Positions 7,290 through 16,845 are shown, counted from the stretch's first letter. The stretch is 52,897 bases of DNA from Selenomonas sp. FOBRC6 (GCF_000286455.1 NZ_ALKG01000090.1:1-52897); one strand, 5' to 3'. Program-made: numbers and translations. Notes: generated by a model from the letters alone, not told the origin.

Positions 7290-9725
7290 TTATGCGCGCA
7301 GCTCTGCATGAAGCTGGCTCTGCGCCGCCTCAAGTATATCGGCAAATGAAGCATCCACTTCCTCATCGGTCAGGGTCTTGTCATCGGACTGGAAATGCAG
7401 ATGGAATGCCATGCTCTTTTTCCCGCTCCCAACCTGCTTGCCCATATAGACATCAAAGAGGGTCGCGCCGCGGAAGAACTTGCCGCCCTTCTTGGCAATG
7501 ACGCGCTCGATCTCCACCGTGGATAGGTCTGCATCTACAAGGATCGCAAGATCACGCGTCGATGCGGGGTATTTCGGCAGCGACGCAATCGCATTTTTCT
7601 TCTTGCGGTAGCGCAGGAGGGTGTCGACCTCCATCTCAAAGACGTAGACGCTCTGCGCAATGCCGAAGTTCGCGGCAACGGTTGGATGAATCTCACCGAG
7701 GGTTGCAATCACGTCTCGCCCCTTCTTGAAGAACGCCGTCTTGCCGGGGTGCATGGCAAAGTGTTCGCCGCGCTCCACGGTGTATTTCTGCACGCCGATC
7801 GCCGTGAGGAATCGCTCAAGGATGCCCTTCATGTCGTAGAAATCGACCTGTGCGTTGTCCGTATCCCATGCAATCGGGCTCCGCCGTCCCGTGATCAGCC
7901 CCGCGACCATGAGTTTCTCGTTTGCAAGCTCCGTGACGGGCAGTGCCTTCGGAAAGAATACGGGCGCGATGTCAAAGAGCCGCAGATCCATGTTCTTGCG
8001 GGCGACGTTGCGTGCCGCATTCTCAAGCACACTCGTGAGCAGCGTCGTGCGGATGAGCGGATACTCGTCCGTAAGCGGGTTCATGATGGGGATTGCCTGA
8101 CGCAGTTCGCTGCCCTCGGGAACGCCGAGCTTGTCGAGGGTCTTCTCACTCGTGAAGCTGAACGACAGCTCCTCCGTCATGCCGAGCGCCGCAAAGGTCT
8201 CGCGCATGAGATCGACGAAGTCCTGCCGCTCGCTCGTCTTCCCCTGCTGGACAGCGCCCATCGGGAGACGGGAGGCGATGTTGTCATAGCCATAGAGGCG
8301 TGCGACCTCCTCGGTGATGTCCTCCATCATCGTCACATCCCCGCGCCACGATGGCACAGCGACATCATAGACCTCGACGCCCTTCTCCTCGACGATGAAG
8401 CCGAGCGAGCGGAGCGCAGATGCCATCCAGTCGCCAGGGATATTCGCACCGATGCGCTCCCCTACCGTGCGTGCGCTGAACTCAAGGACGGTCGGCACAC
8501 GGCGCTTCGGGTAGACATCGACCACGCCCTTTGCTACGGTGCACGCGCCCATCTCTGCGAGGAGCTGCGCCGCACGCGTCGCCGCGCGCACGGTCTCCGT
8601 CTCGTCGACACCGCGCTCGAACCTGCCCGAGGCTTCGGAGTGCAGTCCGATGCGACGTGCCGTGCGGCGGATCGTCGGGCCGTGGAAGGATGCCGCCTCG
8701 AGAATGACCGAGGTCGTCCCCTCCGTGATCTCGGACTCAAGCCCCCCCATGATGCCCGCAAGCCCTGCGGGCTTTTCGCTGTCGGCAATGACAAGCTCAT
8801 CCCCAACGGCGACACGGCTCGAATCGTCCAGCGTGTGCAGATTCTCCCCCGCACGCGCACGGCGTGCCGTGAGGCTGTGTCCTGCGACAGCGTCGTAGTC
8901 ATAGGCATGGAGCGGCTGCCCCAGTTCGAGCATGACAAAGTTCGTCACGTCGACCACATTGTTGATCGAGCGGATGCCTGCACCGCGCAGACGCTCCACC
9001 ATCCACGCCGGCGCGGGCGCAATCTTCACATCGCACAGAACGCGCGCGGAGAATCGGCGGCAGAGATCCTCTGCCTCTATGCCGATGTGAACGAGATTGG
9101 CGGCGCTCTCGGGCGCCGACTCCTTCACCTCGATCGTCGGGAAGCGCAGCTCCTTGCCCGTCAGCGCCGCAATCTCACGCGCGATGCCAATGACGCTGAA
9201 GCAGTCCGCGCGGTTCGCCGTCAGCTCGAACTCGAGCACAACATCGTCCAGCCCGAGTGCCTGCGCCGCAGGGATGCCCACAGGCGTATCTGCGGGCAGG
9301 ATGTAGATGCCGTGCACCTGCTCGTCGGGAAGCCCCTCGGTCTCAATCGCGAGCTCGCCCGCCGAGCACATCATGCCGTTTGACGGAATGCCGCGCAGCT
9401 TGCCCTTCGAGATTTTCTTTCCGTCGGGCAACACGGAACCGACCATTGCAACGGGGACGATATGCCCCTCGCGCACATTGGACGCGCCCGTCACGATCTG
9501 GAGCAGCTCCTCCTTGCCGATATTCAACTGGCAGACGAGCAGGTGGTCGGAGTCCGGATGCGGCGCGATCTTCTCGATGCGCCCCGTGATGACCTTCTCA
9601 AGCCCCTCGTCCGCGCGCACAATGCGCTCGACGGGCACGCCCGCCATCGTCAGGCGGTCTGCAATCTCCTCCGCCGTCTCGTCAATATCCACATAGTCTT
9701 TCAGCCATTTGATGGAAACCTGCAT
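7290..9725 (-). CDS. pheT: Phenylalanine-tRNA ligase beta subunit
   Basis: Large subunit of the heterotetrameric enzyme that charges tRNA-Phe. The 811 residues are normal. Domains in order: a tRNA-binding EMAP-like domain (about 40-150, with GLEKVITGRIEKIAPHPDSD), the B3/B4 editing region (about 210-380), the B5 domain (about 405-475), a synthetase-like core (TEEVARLYGYDNI) and a C-terminal ferredoxin-fold anticodon domain (LPKYPASTRDLAILVD). AAGGAGG overlaps the pheS stop, 12 bases upstream. It forms an operon with pheS and zapA. Confidence 0.98.
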   Translation of the reverse strand: MQVSIKWLKDYVDIDETAEEIADRLTMAGVPVERIVRADEGLEKVITGRIEKIAPHPDSDHLLVCQLNIGKEELLQIVTGASNVREGHIVPVAMVGSVLPDGKKISKGKLRGIPSNGMMCSAGELAIETEGLPDEQVHGIYILPADTPVGIPAAQALGLDDVVLEFELTANRADCFSVIGIAREIAALTGKELRFPTIEVKESAPESAANLVHIGIEAEDLCRRFSARVLCDVKIAPAPAWMVERLRGAGIRSINNVVDVTNFVMLELGQPLHAYDYDAVAGHSLTARRARAGENLHTLDDSSRVAVGDELVIADSEKPAGLAGIMGGLESEITEGTTSVILEAASFHGPTIRRTARRIGLHSEASGRFERGVDETETVRAATRAAQLLAEMGACTVAKGVVDVYPKRRVPTVLEFSARTVGERIGANIPGDWMASALRSLGFIVEEKGVEVYDVAVPSWRGDVTMMEDITEEVARLYGYDNIASRLPMGAVQQGKTSERQDFVDLMRETFAALGMTEELSFSFTSEKTLDKLGVPEGSELRQAIPIMNPLTDEYPLIRTTLLTSVLENAARNVARKNMDLRLFDIAPVFFPKALPVTELANEKLMVAGLITGRRSPIAWDTDNAQVDFYDMKGILERFLTAIGVQKYTVERGEHFAMHPGKTAFFKKGRDVIATLGEIHPTVAANFGIAQSVYVFEMEVDTLLRYRKKKNAIASLPKYPASTRDLAILVDADLSTVEIERVIAKKGGKFFRGATLFDVYMGKQVGSGKKSMAFHLHFQSDDKTLTDEEVDASFADILEAAQSQLHAELRA

Positions 9726-9737
9726 AGTCCCGCCTCC

Positions 9738-10766
9738 TTAGAATTGATGTAAGAAACGCACGTCGTTGTCGTAGAACAGGCGCAGATCGTCCACGCCGTA
9801 GGCGAGCATCGCAATGCGCTCGATACCCATGCCGAACGCAAAGCCCGACACCTGCGCGGGATCGTAGCCGCTCATGCGCAGGACGTTAGGATGTACCATG
9901 CCAGCGCCGAGGATCTCGAGCCAGCCCGTCCCCTTGCAGACGCGGCAGCCCGCGCCATGACACGAGGAGCAGGAGATGTCCACCTCGGTCGACGGCTCCG
10001 TGAACGGGAAGAAGCTCGGACGAAAACGCACCTTCGCATCGGCATCAAAGAGCTGATGCAGGCAGAGCTCGAGCGTCCCCTTGAGGTCGGCAAAGGAGAT
10101 GCCCTTGTCGATCACAAGTCCCTCGACCTGCGTAAACATCGGAGAGTGCGTCGCATCGTAGGAGTCGCGACGGTAGACGCGCCCGGGCGCGATCATGCGG
10201 ATGGGCGCATTCGGCTCGCTCTTCTGCATCGTTCGTGCTTGTACGGGCGAGGTCTGCGAACGCAGGAGAATATCCTCCGTGATGTAGAACGAGTCCTGCA
10301 TATCGCGCGCGGGGTGATCCTTCGGCAGATTCAGCGCCTCGAAGTTGAAGTAGTCGCTCTCGATCTCGGGTCCCTCCTCGATGGTAAAGCCCATCTGCAG
10401 GAAGATCTTCTTGATGCGGTTCAGCGTGATCGTGAGCGGGTGTAGATGCCCCACGGGCGCCGTCCGCCCCGGCAGGGTCACGTCGATCTGCTCGGCGGCA
10501 ATCTTGTCCGCAAGTTCCCGCTTCGCCAGTTCCTCGGACTTCGCCGCAAGCAGCTCCTCGAGTTCGGCACGCGCCTCGTTGACGATCTTGCCGATGCGCG
10601 GACGCTCCTCCTGTGCGAGGGCGCTCATGCTGCGCAGGAGTGCGGTCATCTCGCCCTTTTTGCCAAGGAATTTCACGCGAATATCATTGAGTTCACCGAG
10701 GCTGCTCGCCGTCTCCGCAATCGCTGCGCGGGCGCGCTCCTTGAGTTCTCTGATCTGATCGTCCAT
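9738..10766 (-). CDS. pheS: Phenylalanine-tRNA ligase alpha subunit
   Basis: Catalytic subunit of Phe-tRNA ligase. The start at 10764-10766 ([12 protein letters not shown]) follows AGGAGGA and gives 342 residues, as expected; a reading 24 codons longer lacks a ribosome site. An N-terminal coiled coil (about 1-85) binds tRNA. The class II core shows motif 2 ([18 protein letters not shown]), a [17 protein letters not shown] segment and motif 3 ([14 protein letters not shown]). Only 211 bases separate it from divergent thiT, and I see no T-box leader. Confidence 0.97.
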   Translation of the reverse strand: MDDQIRELKERARAAIAETASSLGELNDIRVKFLGKKGEMTALLRSMSALAQEERPRIGKIVNEARAELEELLAAKSEELAKRELADKIAAEQIDVTLPGRTAPVGHLHPLTITLNRIKKIFLQMGFTIEEGPEIESDYFNFEALNLPKDHPARDMQDSFYITEDILLRSQTSPVQARTMQKSEPNAPIRMIAPGRVYRRDSYDATHSPMFTQVEGLVIDKGISFADLKGTLELCLHQLFDADAKVRFRPSFFPFTEPSTEVDISCSSCHGAGCRVCKGTGWLEILGAGMVHPNVLRMSGYDPAQVSGFAFGMGIERIAMLAYGVDDLRLFYDNDVRFLHQF

Positions 10767-10904
10767 ATCGTCCTCCTGTATGTGCACGAAAAGCGGTGTT
10801 ACTGCACATTCGCTCTGTCGTTTCGATAAAAATACCAATGCTCAGTTTACCATATCTATCTGAAAAAATCTATCTTTTGCGGTAGATTCAAGGGTTCATC
10901 GGAA

Positions 10905-10933
10905 TTGAAGAGGGCGGCATTTTATAGTATGCT
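10905..10933 (+). promoter_or_regulatory. Promoter of thiT
   Basis: TTGAAG (10905-10910), 17 bases, TATGCT (10928-10933), 44 bases before the thiT ATG. No TPP riboswitch fits in this leader. Confidence 0.55.
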
Positions 10934-10977
10934 ATAGTGGATTGCAAACACATGACACAGCGACCAAGGAGGTATCC

Positions 10978-11628
10978 ATGGACACACTCATCAAGAACGC
11001 GGCAGAGCTGCTGGCGCAGCCGACCAGTCTCTTCACACTGCTCGCGGTACTCGTCTTCATCTTCGGCTATCTGCAGATGCGCCGCATCCGTTTCACGACA
11101 AGCATGCTCATCAATGTCGCGCTCATGCTGGCGCTGACGATCGTGCTCCATCAGCTGCGACTCTTCCATATGCCGCAGGGCGGCAGTGTCACACTCGGTG
11201 CGATGGTGCCGCTGCTCTTCCTCACCTATCGGTATGGCGCAGGCATCGGCTGTCTGGCGGGGTTCGTCTACGGCATGATAAATCTCATGCAGGACGCCTT
11301 TATCGTGCATCCCCTGCAAGTGCTCTTCGACTATCCCCTGCCCTATATGGCGCTGGCGATTGCCGCCGCTGTGCCGGGGCGCATCTATCTGGGCGCGGCG
11401 CTCGCCTTTACGGCGCGGTTCCTCTGTCACTATATCTCGGGCGTGGTCTTCTTCGGCTCGTATGCGCCGCCCGATACGTCCCCCTATCTCTACTCTCTGG
11501 TCTTCAATGCGACCTACCTCGTGCCCGAGGCTGTCATATGCCTCCTGCTCCTGCGGATCCTGCCCGTTCCGCGCCTCCTTGCAGCGATGGATCAGCGCAC
11601 GCCGCTCTACGGGGCAAAGCCTTTGTAA
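10978..11628 (+). CDS. thiT: ThiT-type thiamine-binding S component of an ECF transporter
   Basis: Membrane protein that binds thiamine and works with a shared ECF energising module (not in this window). The ATG at 10978 follows AAGGAGGT and gives 216 residues with about six membrane segments. Family-like stretches are GGSVTLGAMVPLLFLTYRYG, YGMINLMQDAFIVHPLQVLF and FLCHYISGVVFFGSYAP. A reading starting 12 codons upstream lacks a ribosome site. Its stop abuts the stop of the convergent radical SAM gene with no base between. The assignment rests on the family pattern; thiamine as ligand is likely but not proven. Confidence 0.82.
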   Translation: MDTLIKNAAELLAQPTSLFTLLAVLVFIFGYLQMRRIRFTTSMLINVALMLALTIVLHQLRLFHMPQGGSVTLGAMVPLLFLTYRYGAGIGCLAGFVYGMINLMQDAFIVHPLQVLFDYPLPYMALAIAAAVPGRIYLGAALAFTARFLCHYISGVVFFGSYAPPDTSPYLYSLVFNATYLVPEAVICLLLLRILPVPRLLAAMDQRTPLYGAKPL

Positions 11629-12288
11629 TCAGCTGTCCTCGTACACGCGCACACGCAGGGTGAGCCCGCGTTCGGCGCAGATCGCACGGCACCGCGCAAT
11701 CTCCTCCTCGTTCTCGACCTTCTCCACCACCGTAAGCACGACGTTCGGCACGTAGGGCTTGCAGTGCTCGGCAAAGGTCAGCATTGCCTCATAGGAGGAG
11801 ATGCCGAACTTCGAGCGCGTGAGTGCGAGATAGCGCTCCGCATTCGAGGCGTTCAGACTGATGGAGATCGTATCGAGCAGCCCCGCAAAGCGGTCGGCAA
11901 ATTCAAAGCCGTGCTCAAGTTCCCCGAGCCCGTTTGTATTGACGCGTGTCGCAACCTCGGGATGGTGTTCCTTCACATGACGCAGAACGGCGAGTACCGT
12001 ATCCAGACGAATGAGCGGCTCGCCGAAGCCGCAGCAGACCACCTCACGCACGTATTCCCACGGCAGGCGGTCAAGCTCTGCAATGATCTCCTCCACAGAC
12101 GGATCCTGCTCGATCCAGAGGGAGGACTCCCGCGCCATCTCTTTCATGCTGCGCAGACAGAAGACGCAGTCGCAGTTGCAGTCATTCGTGATATTGACGT
12201 AGACGGCGCGCTTGCCCTCCGGCTGCTCGCGCAGACTCTCCTCAATGGGGAGGTAGCGCCCGCCCGCATGTGTCGCATATACAATCAT
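11629..12288 (-). CDS. Radical SAM protein, TatD-associated type
   Basis: A small (219 residues) radical SAM enzyme. The iron-sulfur motif CX3CX2C is seen as CNCDCVFC inside NITNDCNCDCVFCLR. The SAM-binding GFGEPLIR and the RVNTNGLGEL strand follow. Family members that begin MIVY and carry this short core are often linked to TatD-family nucleases; no tatD lies in this window. Substrate unknown. A hairpin between 12316 and 12350 separates it from the upstream operon, so it needs its own promoter in the short gap. Confidence 0.82.
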   Translation of the reverse strand: MIVYATHAGGRYLPIEESLREQPEGKRAVYVNITNDCNCDCVFCLRSMKEMARESSLWIEQDPSVEEIIAELDRLPWEYVREVVCCGFGEPLIRLDTVLAVLRHVKEHHPEVATRVNTNGLGELEHGFEFADRFAGLLDTISISLNASNAERYLALTRSKFGISSYEAMLTFAEHCKPYVPNVVLTVVEKVENEEEIARCRAICAERGLTLRVRVYEDS

Positions 12289-12315
12289 AAGATACTCCTA
12301 ACATATACACAGATA

Positions 12316-12350
12316 ATAAATAAGCTGCCGCAGTGCGACAGCTTATTTTA
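12316..12350. terminator. Terminator after the pyridoxal kinase operon
   Basis: AATAAGCTG (12319-12327) pairs with CAGCTTATT (12339-12347), and the inner bases extend the stem. Read on the minus strand it ends in TTTATTAT. Confidence 0.8.
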
Positions 12351-12361
12351 TTGCAAAATCT

Positions 12362-13192
12362 TTATAGTGCCGTCAGCTCTCCCATAAACTCCTCGAACGG
12401 GAGCCCGTAGTTCCACGGCAGATCGAGCTGCTCTGCATAGCCAAGGCAGTGCCCGATGAAGTCCGCCGCGCGCCGTGCCCCCTCCTCGAGCGGAATGCCG
12501 CGCACGAGCGCCGCTGCAACGATTGCCGCAAAGGCATCGCCCGACCCCGAACGGTCACGCCCAATCTTCGGATTGTCGAAGGAGCGCCCGACACCATTCT
12601 CATGGAGATAGGTGCGCACATAGTCGCCCGCATGCAGCCCTGTAATCACAACAGAGCGCGGCCCCATCGCCGCGATTGCCGCCGCCATCTCTGCGAGCAC
12701 ATCCTCAGACACAATGCCGTCAGCGGGATAGTCAGCCCCGAGCAGCTGACACGCCTCCGTGAGGTTCGGCGTCACCACGTCCGCATAGGGGAGCAGCTGG
12801 CGCATCTTCTCGCAGAGCGTGGGCGTATAGGAGGAGTAGAGATTTCCGTTGTCCCCCATCACGGGATCGACAATCACCTGCGTCTGCGGCTGTTTGAAGC
12901 GTGCAATACACTCCGATACGAGGTCGATCTGTGCCTCTGAGCCGAGGAAGCCCGTCAGGATCGCGTCGAAATCAAGCTCATTCGCCGCCCAGTTTTCCAT
13001 ATAGGGGCGCATGCGATCCGTATAGTCGTCGAGATAGTGATTCGGAAAGCCCGTATGCACCGAGAGAATCGCCGTCGGCAGCGGGCATGCCTGCACGCGC
13101 ATCGCAGAGATCAGCGGGAGCTGCACCGTCACCGAGCAACGCCCGAATCCCGTGATGTCGTTGATGAGGGCGATTCGTTTCTGCCGCGCCAT
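12362..13192 (-). CDS. Pyridoxamine/pyridoxal kinase
   Basis: Phosphorylates B6 vitamers to feed pyridoxal phosphate salvage. The 276 residues belong to the PdxY/PdxK branch of the ribokinase superfamily: N-terminal GFGRCSVTVQLPLISAMRV, the VDPVMGDNGNLYSSY block, TPNLTEACQLLG, and the ATP/anion-hole motif DRSGSGDAFAAIV with the catalytic Asp. Its start shares one base with the queF stop (TGATG), so translation is probably coupled. Negativicutes often carry this kinase as a one-enzyme salvage route. Whether pyridoxal or pyridoxamine is preferred cannot be told. Confidence 0.9.
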   Translation of the reverse strand: MARQKRIALINDITGFGRCSVTVQLPLISAMRVQACPLPTAILSVHTGFPNHYLDDYTDRMRPYMENWAANELDFDAILTGFLGSEAQIDLVSECIARFKQPQTQVIVDPVMGDNGNLYSSYTPTLCEKMRQLLPYADVVTPNLTEACQLLGADYPADGIVSEDVLAEMAAAIAAMGPRSVVITGLHAGDYVRTYLHENGVGRSFDNPKIGRDRSGSGDAFAAIVAAALVRGIPLEEGARRAADFIGHCLGYAEQLDLPWNYGLPFEEFMGELTAL

Positions 13193-13683
13193 CAGCGGTT
13201 ATCCACCCGCTCGGGCACCCGGTCGTGCATGGAGAGACGCTGCCACGCCAGCTCCTCGTACTTCGTGCCCGGCAGACCGTAGTTCGCATAGGGATCAATC
13301 GAGATGCCGCCGCGCGGCAGGAATTTTCCCTGCACCTCGATGTATTTCGGCTCCATTAGGCGGATGAGGTCGCGCATGATGACGTTCACCACGTCTTCAT
13401 GAAAATCCCCGTGGTTGCGGAAGCTCACGAGGTAGAGCTTCAATGATTTGCTCTCGACCATGCGCTCTGCGGGCATATAGGAAATGTAGATCGTCCCATA
13501 GTCCGGCTGCCCCGTGATCGGGCAAAGCGTCGTGAACTCGGGGCAGTTGAACCGCACCCAGTAATCGTGATCCGTATGCTTATTCTGAAAGGTCTCAAGC
13601 GCCTCGGGCGCGTAGTCATAACCGTAGTCCGTACGCTGCTCCCCGAGGAGGGTCAGGCCTTCCTCTGTCTTTACTCTTGCCAT
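13192..13683 (-). CDS. queF: NADPH-dependent 7-cyano-7-deazaguanine reductase
   Basis: Reduces preQ0 to preQ1 in queuosine biosynthesis, in the cytosol. At 163 residues it is the short single-domain form. The active-site Cys is in [15 protein letters not shown], the family ESKSLKLYL motif follows, and the NADPH-binding region is [11 protein letters not shown]. Its start shares a base with the stop of the GGDEF-EAL gene (TAATG) and its stop overlaps the kinase start. No queC, queD or queE is nearby and no preQ1 riboswitch is visible. Confidence 0.95.
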   Translation of the reverse strand: MARVKTEEGLTLLGEQRTDYGYDYAPEALETFQNKHTDHDYWVRFNCPEFTTLCPITGQPDYGTIYISYMPAERMVESKSLKLYLVSFRNHGDFHEDVVNVIMRDLIRLMEPKYIEVQGKFLPRGGISIDPYANYGLPGTKYEELAWQRLSMHDRVPERVDNR

Positions 13684-15374
13684 TACATACCCAAAAACTT
13701 CTTTTCAAATACATCCTGCGGCTCGGGACGTCCGAAAAGGTAGCCCTGAATCGTGTCCGTCTTGCAGATCTTCACGAGACAGTCGTACTCCTCCTGGTTC
13801 TCCACGCCCTCGATGCAGGTCGTCATGCCAATGCTGTGGCAGAGATCGACCGTATACTCCACGAGCTTCTGATCGAAGTGATTCTCAAGGATGCGCATGA
13901 CAAAGGCGCGGTCGATCTTCACAATGTCGCAGTTCAGATTCTTGAGCGAGGAAAGCGAAGAATAGCCCGTGCCGAAGTCGTCCATCGCAACCTTGATGCC
14001 GTGGCTGCGGAACGCATCGAACTGCGCATTGACAAACTTCAAATCGCTGACGATCTTACTCTCCGTAAGCTCCAAGACAACGGCATCTGCAGGCATATCG
14101 TGTCGGCGCAGACAGTCCTCCACGAACTCAAGGAAGGAGAGATCCTTGATCTGCTCATAGCTCATATTGACGCTCATGTGGAAATCGGGAATGCACTGAC
14201 GCCACTCCTTGCAGACACGCAGCGCCTGTTCAAAGATCCAGCGGCCGACGGGCACAATCGTCTTCGTCTCTTCGAGGATGCGGATGAACTCCATCGGTGC
14301 GACCATGCGCCCCTTGCTGTTCTTCCAGCGAAGCAGAGTTTCAGCACCTACGATGTGCTGATCGTCCCCGGCAACCTGCGGCTGGAAGTAGAGCTCGAAA
14401 TTGCGGCAGCCCGCCTTCACGTCCTGCAGGATCTGCTCCTGTATTGTCAGCGAACGCAGCCAGCGGTTGTATACTTCCTTCGAGAACTCATTGATCCGAT
14501 TCTTGCCGCCCGACTTCGCCGCATCGAGTGCCGCCTGTGCATATTTGTGCAGGACGAGCGGATCGCGCGCCGACTGCGGGTAGAAGACCATACCAGCCGA
14601 GACGGTAACGATGTACTGACGCCCATCGTAGACCTGTGGGTGAGCAAATTCGCGCTGTACGCGGATGAAGAACTCCGTCAGCATCTCCGCATCGGCACCC
14701 GGATAGATGAGTCCGAACTCATCGCCGTCAAGGCGGTAGAGGGAGAGCTTGCGCGGGATATTCTGCAGAATGCGCTCCGAGATCTGGCGCAGGATGATAT
14801 CGCCGATCTCGTGGTTGAACGCCTCGTTGACCGTGCGGAAGTTGTCAATCCCCATGACGAGGAGGCCGCCGCCCCCTCCTGTCTCTCGTGCCTCACGCAG
14901 CGCTACTCCGAGATCCACAGTGAACTGGTAGCGGTTGAGCAGTCCCGTCACGGCGTCTGCCGAGTTGCGCCGTGCGAGCTGGCTGATCGTCCCAACGAAG
15001 AGATTCGGCGTTCCATCCACGGAAGTGCCGATCTTTCCCTTGAGCCGCAGCCACGAATAATCGCCCTTTGCATCCCGCATGCGGAAGTCGAGCTGGCGCT
15101 CCCGCCCGTCCGAGAGATCGTTCAATGAGGAAAAGAGCGCCGCGAGCGGCTTGCGATCCTGCATATAGACGAGCGGACTCAGTACGTCCGCAATGTTCTC
15201 CAGAGTCTCTGCGGGGAGGTCATACGCCTGAACGAATGCCGGTGCCGCCAGAAAAGTACCGACAGCAGGATCCATCATAAACGTATAATCAGAGGTCGTA
15301 TTCTTCATCAGATCAAAGATGAACTTGTGCTGTTTTAGCACAGGGCTCAGCGCGATTCTCTTCTTTCCGCTCAT
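13683..15374 (-). CDS. PAS-like/GGDEF/EAL cyclic-di-GMP protein
   Basis: A 563-residue signalling protein. The start at 15372-15374 follows GGGAAGGGAAT; 13 further upstream codons lack a ribosome site. Residues 15-135 look like a PAS-type sensor. The GGDEF domain (about 140-300) carries DGDEF (216-220) instead of GGDEF and has no RxxD inhibitory site before it. The EAL domain (about 310-560) carries ETLLRW (345-350) with the metal-binding Glu kept, plus [30 protein letters not shown] and QGYLFGRP. The phosphodiesterase half looks complete, so I infer mainly c-di-GMP breakdown. It heads a coupled row with queF and the kinase, an unexpected pairing. Confidence 0.92.
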   Translation of the reverse strand: MSGKKRIALSPVLKQHKFIFDLMKNTTSDYTFMMDPAVGTFLAAPAFVQAYDLPAETLENIADVLSPLVYMQDRKPLAALFSSLNDLSDGRERQLDFRMRDAKGDYSWLRLKGKIGTSVDGTPNLFVGTISQLARRNSADAVTGLLNRYQFTVDLGVALREARETGGGGGLLVMGIDNFRTVNEAFNHEIGDIILRQISERILQNIPRKLSLYRLDGDEFGLIYPGADAEMLTEFFIRVQREFAHPQVYDGRQYIVTVSAGMVFYPQSARDPLVLHKYAQAALDAAKSGGKNRINEFSKEVYNRWLRSLTIQEQILQDVKAGCRNFELYFQPQVAGDDQHIVGAETLLRWKNSKGRMVAPMEFIRILEETKTIVPVGRWIFEQALRVCKEWRQCIPDFHMSVNMSYEQIKDLSFLEFVEDCLRRHDMPADAVVLELTESKIVSDLKFVNAQFDAFRSHGIKVAMDDFGTGYSSLSSLKNLNCDIVKIDRAFVMRILENHFDQKLVEYTVDLCHSIGMTTCIEGVENQEEYDCLVKICKTDTIQGYLFGRPEPQDVFEKKFLGM

Positions 15375-15440
15375 ATTCCCTTCCCTCTCTTTTTCACGCA
15401 TTCCGATCTTCATCTACGAAACAATTACCCTATTTTCGAT

Positions 15441-15469
15441 ATTATATACCTTTTCTCCTTGATGCGCAA
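15441..15469 (-). promoter_or_regulatory. Promoter of the GGDEF-EAL/queF/kinase operon
   Basis: Minus strand TTGCGC (15464-15469), 17 bases, TATAAT (15441-15446), about 65 bases before the start codon. Confidence 0.65.
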
Positions 15470-15539
15470 CCGAACAATCCCCGCGCACAGGGGATATCCG
15501 CGAGAACGAGATAGAGGCACAGTTTTTTCTCGGCAGCTC

Positions 15540-15568
15540 TTGAAAAATCAATGTGTTTTGTTTATGAT
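15540..15568 (+). promoter_or_regulatory. Promoter of the thioredoxin gene
   Basis: TTGAAA (15540-15545), 17 bases, TATGAT (15563-15568), 42 bases before the ATG at 15611. Confidence 0.65.
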
Positions 15569-15610
15569 GGACGAAATGCGCTGTAATCTATCGCGAAGGA
15601 GATGCGGGAA

Positions 15611-15922
15611 ATGAGCTTTATCGAACTCACAAGTGAAACATTTGATACCGAGGTGCTGCAGGCAGATCAGCTCGTCATCGTCGATTTCTGGGCGACGTGG
15701 TGTACGCCCTGCCGCATGCTTACCCCCATTTTGGAGGAGCTGGGCGCAGAACATCCGGAGATCAAGATCTGCAAGATCAATGTGGACGATGCGCAGGACA
15801 TCACCGAGAAATACGGTGTGTTGACCCTCCCCACCCTTCTCTTTTTCAAGGGCGGGGAAGTCGTTGAAGAGTGCATCGGGCTCGTCTCGAAGGATCGCCT
15901 GCTGTCTCTGCTGCCAAATTAA
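15611..15922 (+). CDS. Thioredoxin with a CTPC active site
   Basis: Cytosolic disulfide reductant of 103 residues, the normal size. The redox pair is WCTPC (Cys31, Cys34), with Thr where classical thioredoxin has Gly. The usual VDFWATW strand precedes it and the cis-Pro loop VLTLPTLLFF follows. I chose the second ATG (15611), nine bases behind AAGGAG; the ATG at 15602 directly abuts that site. It stands alone with its own promoter and a hairpin behind it. The reductase at 29585-31222 could be a partner, but that is inference. Confidence 0.9.
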   Translation: MSFIELTSETFDTEVLQADQLVIVDFWATWCTPCRMLTPILEELGAEHPEIKICKINVDDAQDITEKYGVLTLPTLLFFKGGEVVEECIGLVSKDRLLSLLPN

Positions 15923-15932
15923 AATGTATACA

Positions 15933-15968
15933 AAGGAGCTTGGTCTGAACGTAGATCAAGCCCCTTTC
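15933..15968. terminator. Hairpin after the thioredoxin gene
   Basis: AAAGGAGCTTGGTCT pairs with AGATCAAGCCCCTTT over about 15 bases with a few wobble or mismatched pairs and a six-base loop. The T tract on the plus side is short. It separates the convergent thioredoxin and trmH-type genes. Confidence 0.6.
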
Positions 15969-15976
15969 ATATGCTG

Positions 15977-16804
15977 TTATGCAAGTCGCTGACGCAGCGC
16001 CTCATATAGAACGGCAGTTACTGCCGTAGATACATTGAGGGACTCGGCAGCGCCGCGCATCGGAATGTAGATATGCTGCGACGCAATCAGAATCTCCTCC
16101 GATACACCGTTCGCCTCATTGCCAAAGACAATAATGCTGCCGCGCCGAAAATCTGCGGAAAAATGTGTCTCCGCCCCCGCATCGCACGAGGTCACAAGGA
16201 ACTGCAGCCCCTCCTTCTGCGCGAAGCCCGCGAGCTCCGCCGCAGTCACGCCCGTGACGAAGGGAACGTGAAAGAGCGATCCCATTGTCGCGCGGACAAC
16301 CTTGCCGCTGTATATGTCTGCCGAGCCGCACAGGAGGATAACACCTGTCACGCCCACAGCGTCCGCCGTTCGCAGGATCGTCCCAACGTTGCCCGGATCC
16401 TGCACACGGTCAAGCGCGATGTAGAGCGGCGGCTCGTCCCCATCTCTGCCTTGCGGCAGATCAGCCAAATTCTGTGTCTTACGACGCTCCACAAGTAGGA
16501 GAATACCCTGCGGGTTGTCCGTCTCGGCAAGCGTTGCAAAGATATTTTCCGTGACAAGCGCAGCGGGTATGCCCCGTTCGACGAGCAACTCCACGAGTGC
16601 ACGCGTGCGCTCGCCTGTCAGCGCGCGCTCTGTCACGAGCGCATGACGAATCTGCCAGTCGGATACCGCTGCCATCTCGGCGAGACGCAGCCCCTCGACT
16701 GTAAAGAGTCCCTCTTTTGCCGCGCGGCGCTGCGTATGCACGACGGCTGATGTGAGACGTATGATGGGATTCGCCGCACTTGTAATTATCTGTAAGTTCT
16801 TCAT
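15977..16804 (-). CDS. TrmH/SpoU-family RNA 2'-O-methyltransferase
   Basis: Probable rRNA ribose methylase of the knotted SPOUT fold, 275 residues from the ATG at 16802-16804 (MKNLQIITS). An N-terminal substrate-binding domain (about 1-100) precedes the SAM-binding core. The three SPOUT motifs are visible: LDRVQDPGNVGTILRTADA, IIVFGNEANGVSEE and IPMRGAAESLNVSTA. It is often found near rplT and pheST in Firmicutes. Its start lies only three bases after the T run of the rplT terminator, so it may depend on read-through. The exact nucleotide target is unknown. Confidence 0.9.
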   Translation of the reverse strand: MKNLQIITSAANPIIRLTSAVVHTQRRAAKEGLFTVEGLRLAEMAAVSDWQIRHALVTERALTGERTRALVELLVERGIPAALVTENIFATLAETDNPQGILLLVERRKTQNLADLPQGRDGDEPPLYIALDRVQDPGNVGTILRTADAVGVTGVILLCGSADIYSGKVVRATMGSLFHVPFVTGVTAAELAGFAQKEGLQFLVTSCDAGAETHFSADFRRGSIIVFGNEANGVSEEILIASQHIYIPMRGAAESLNVSTAVTAVLYEALRQRLA

Positions 16805-16807
16805 CGC

Positions 16808-16845
16808 AAAAAAGAGCCTGATGAATCGTTGCATTCATCAGGCTC
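16808..16845 (-). terminator. Terminator of the infC-rpmI-rplT operon
   Basis: A perfect 13-base stem, GAGCCTGATGAAT (16814-16826) with ATTCATCAGGCTC (16833-16845), is followed on the minus strand by six T. It ends only three bases before the trmH-type start codon. Confidence 0.92.

Noticed and set aside
10767-10930. T-box leader before pheS
   Set aside because: No AGGGTGG motif, no terminator hairpin with T run, and only about 200 bases to the divergent gene.
10934-10977. TPP riboswitch before thiT (and 28708-28739 before thiE)
   Set aside because: The leaders are too short or lack the CTGAGA and ACCTGAT motifs of the TPP aptamer.
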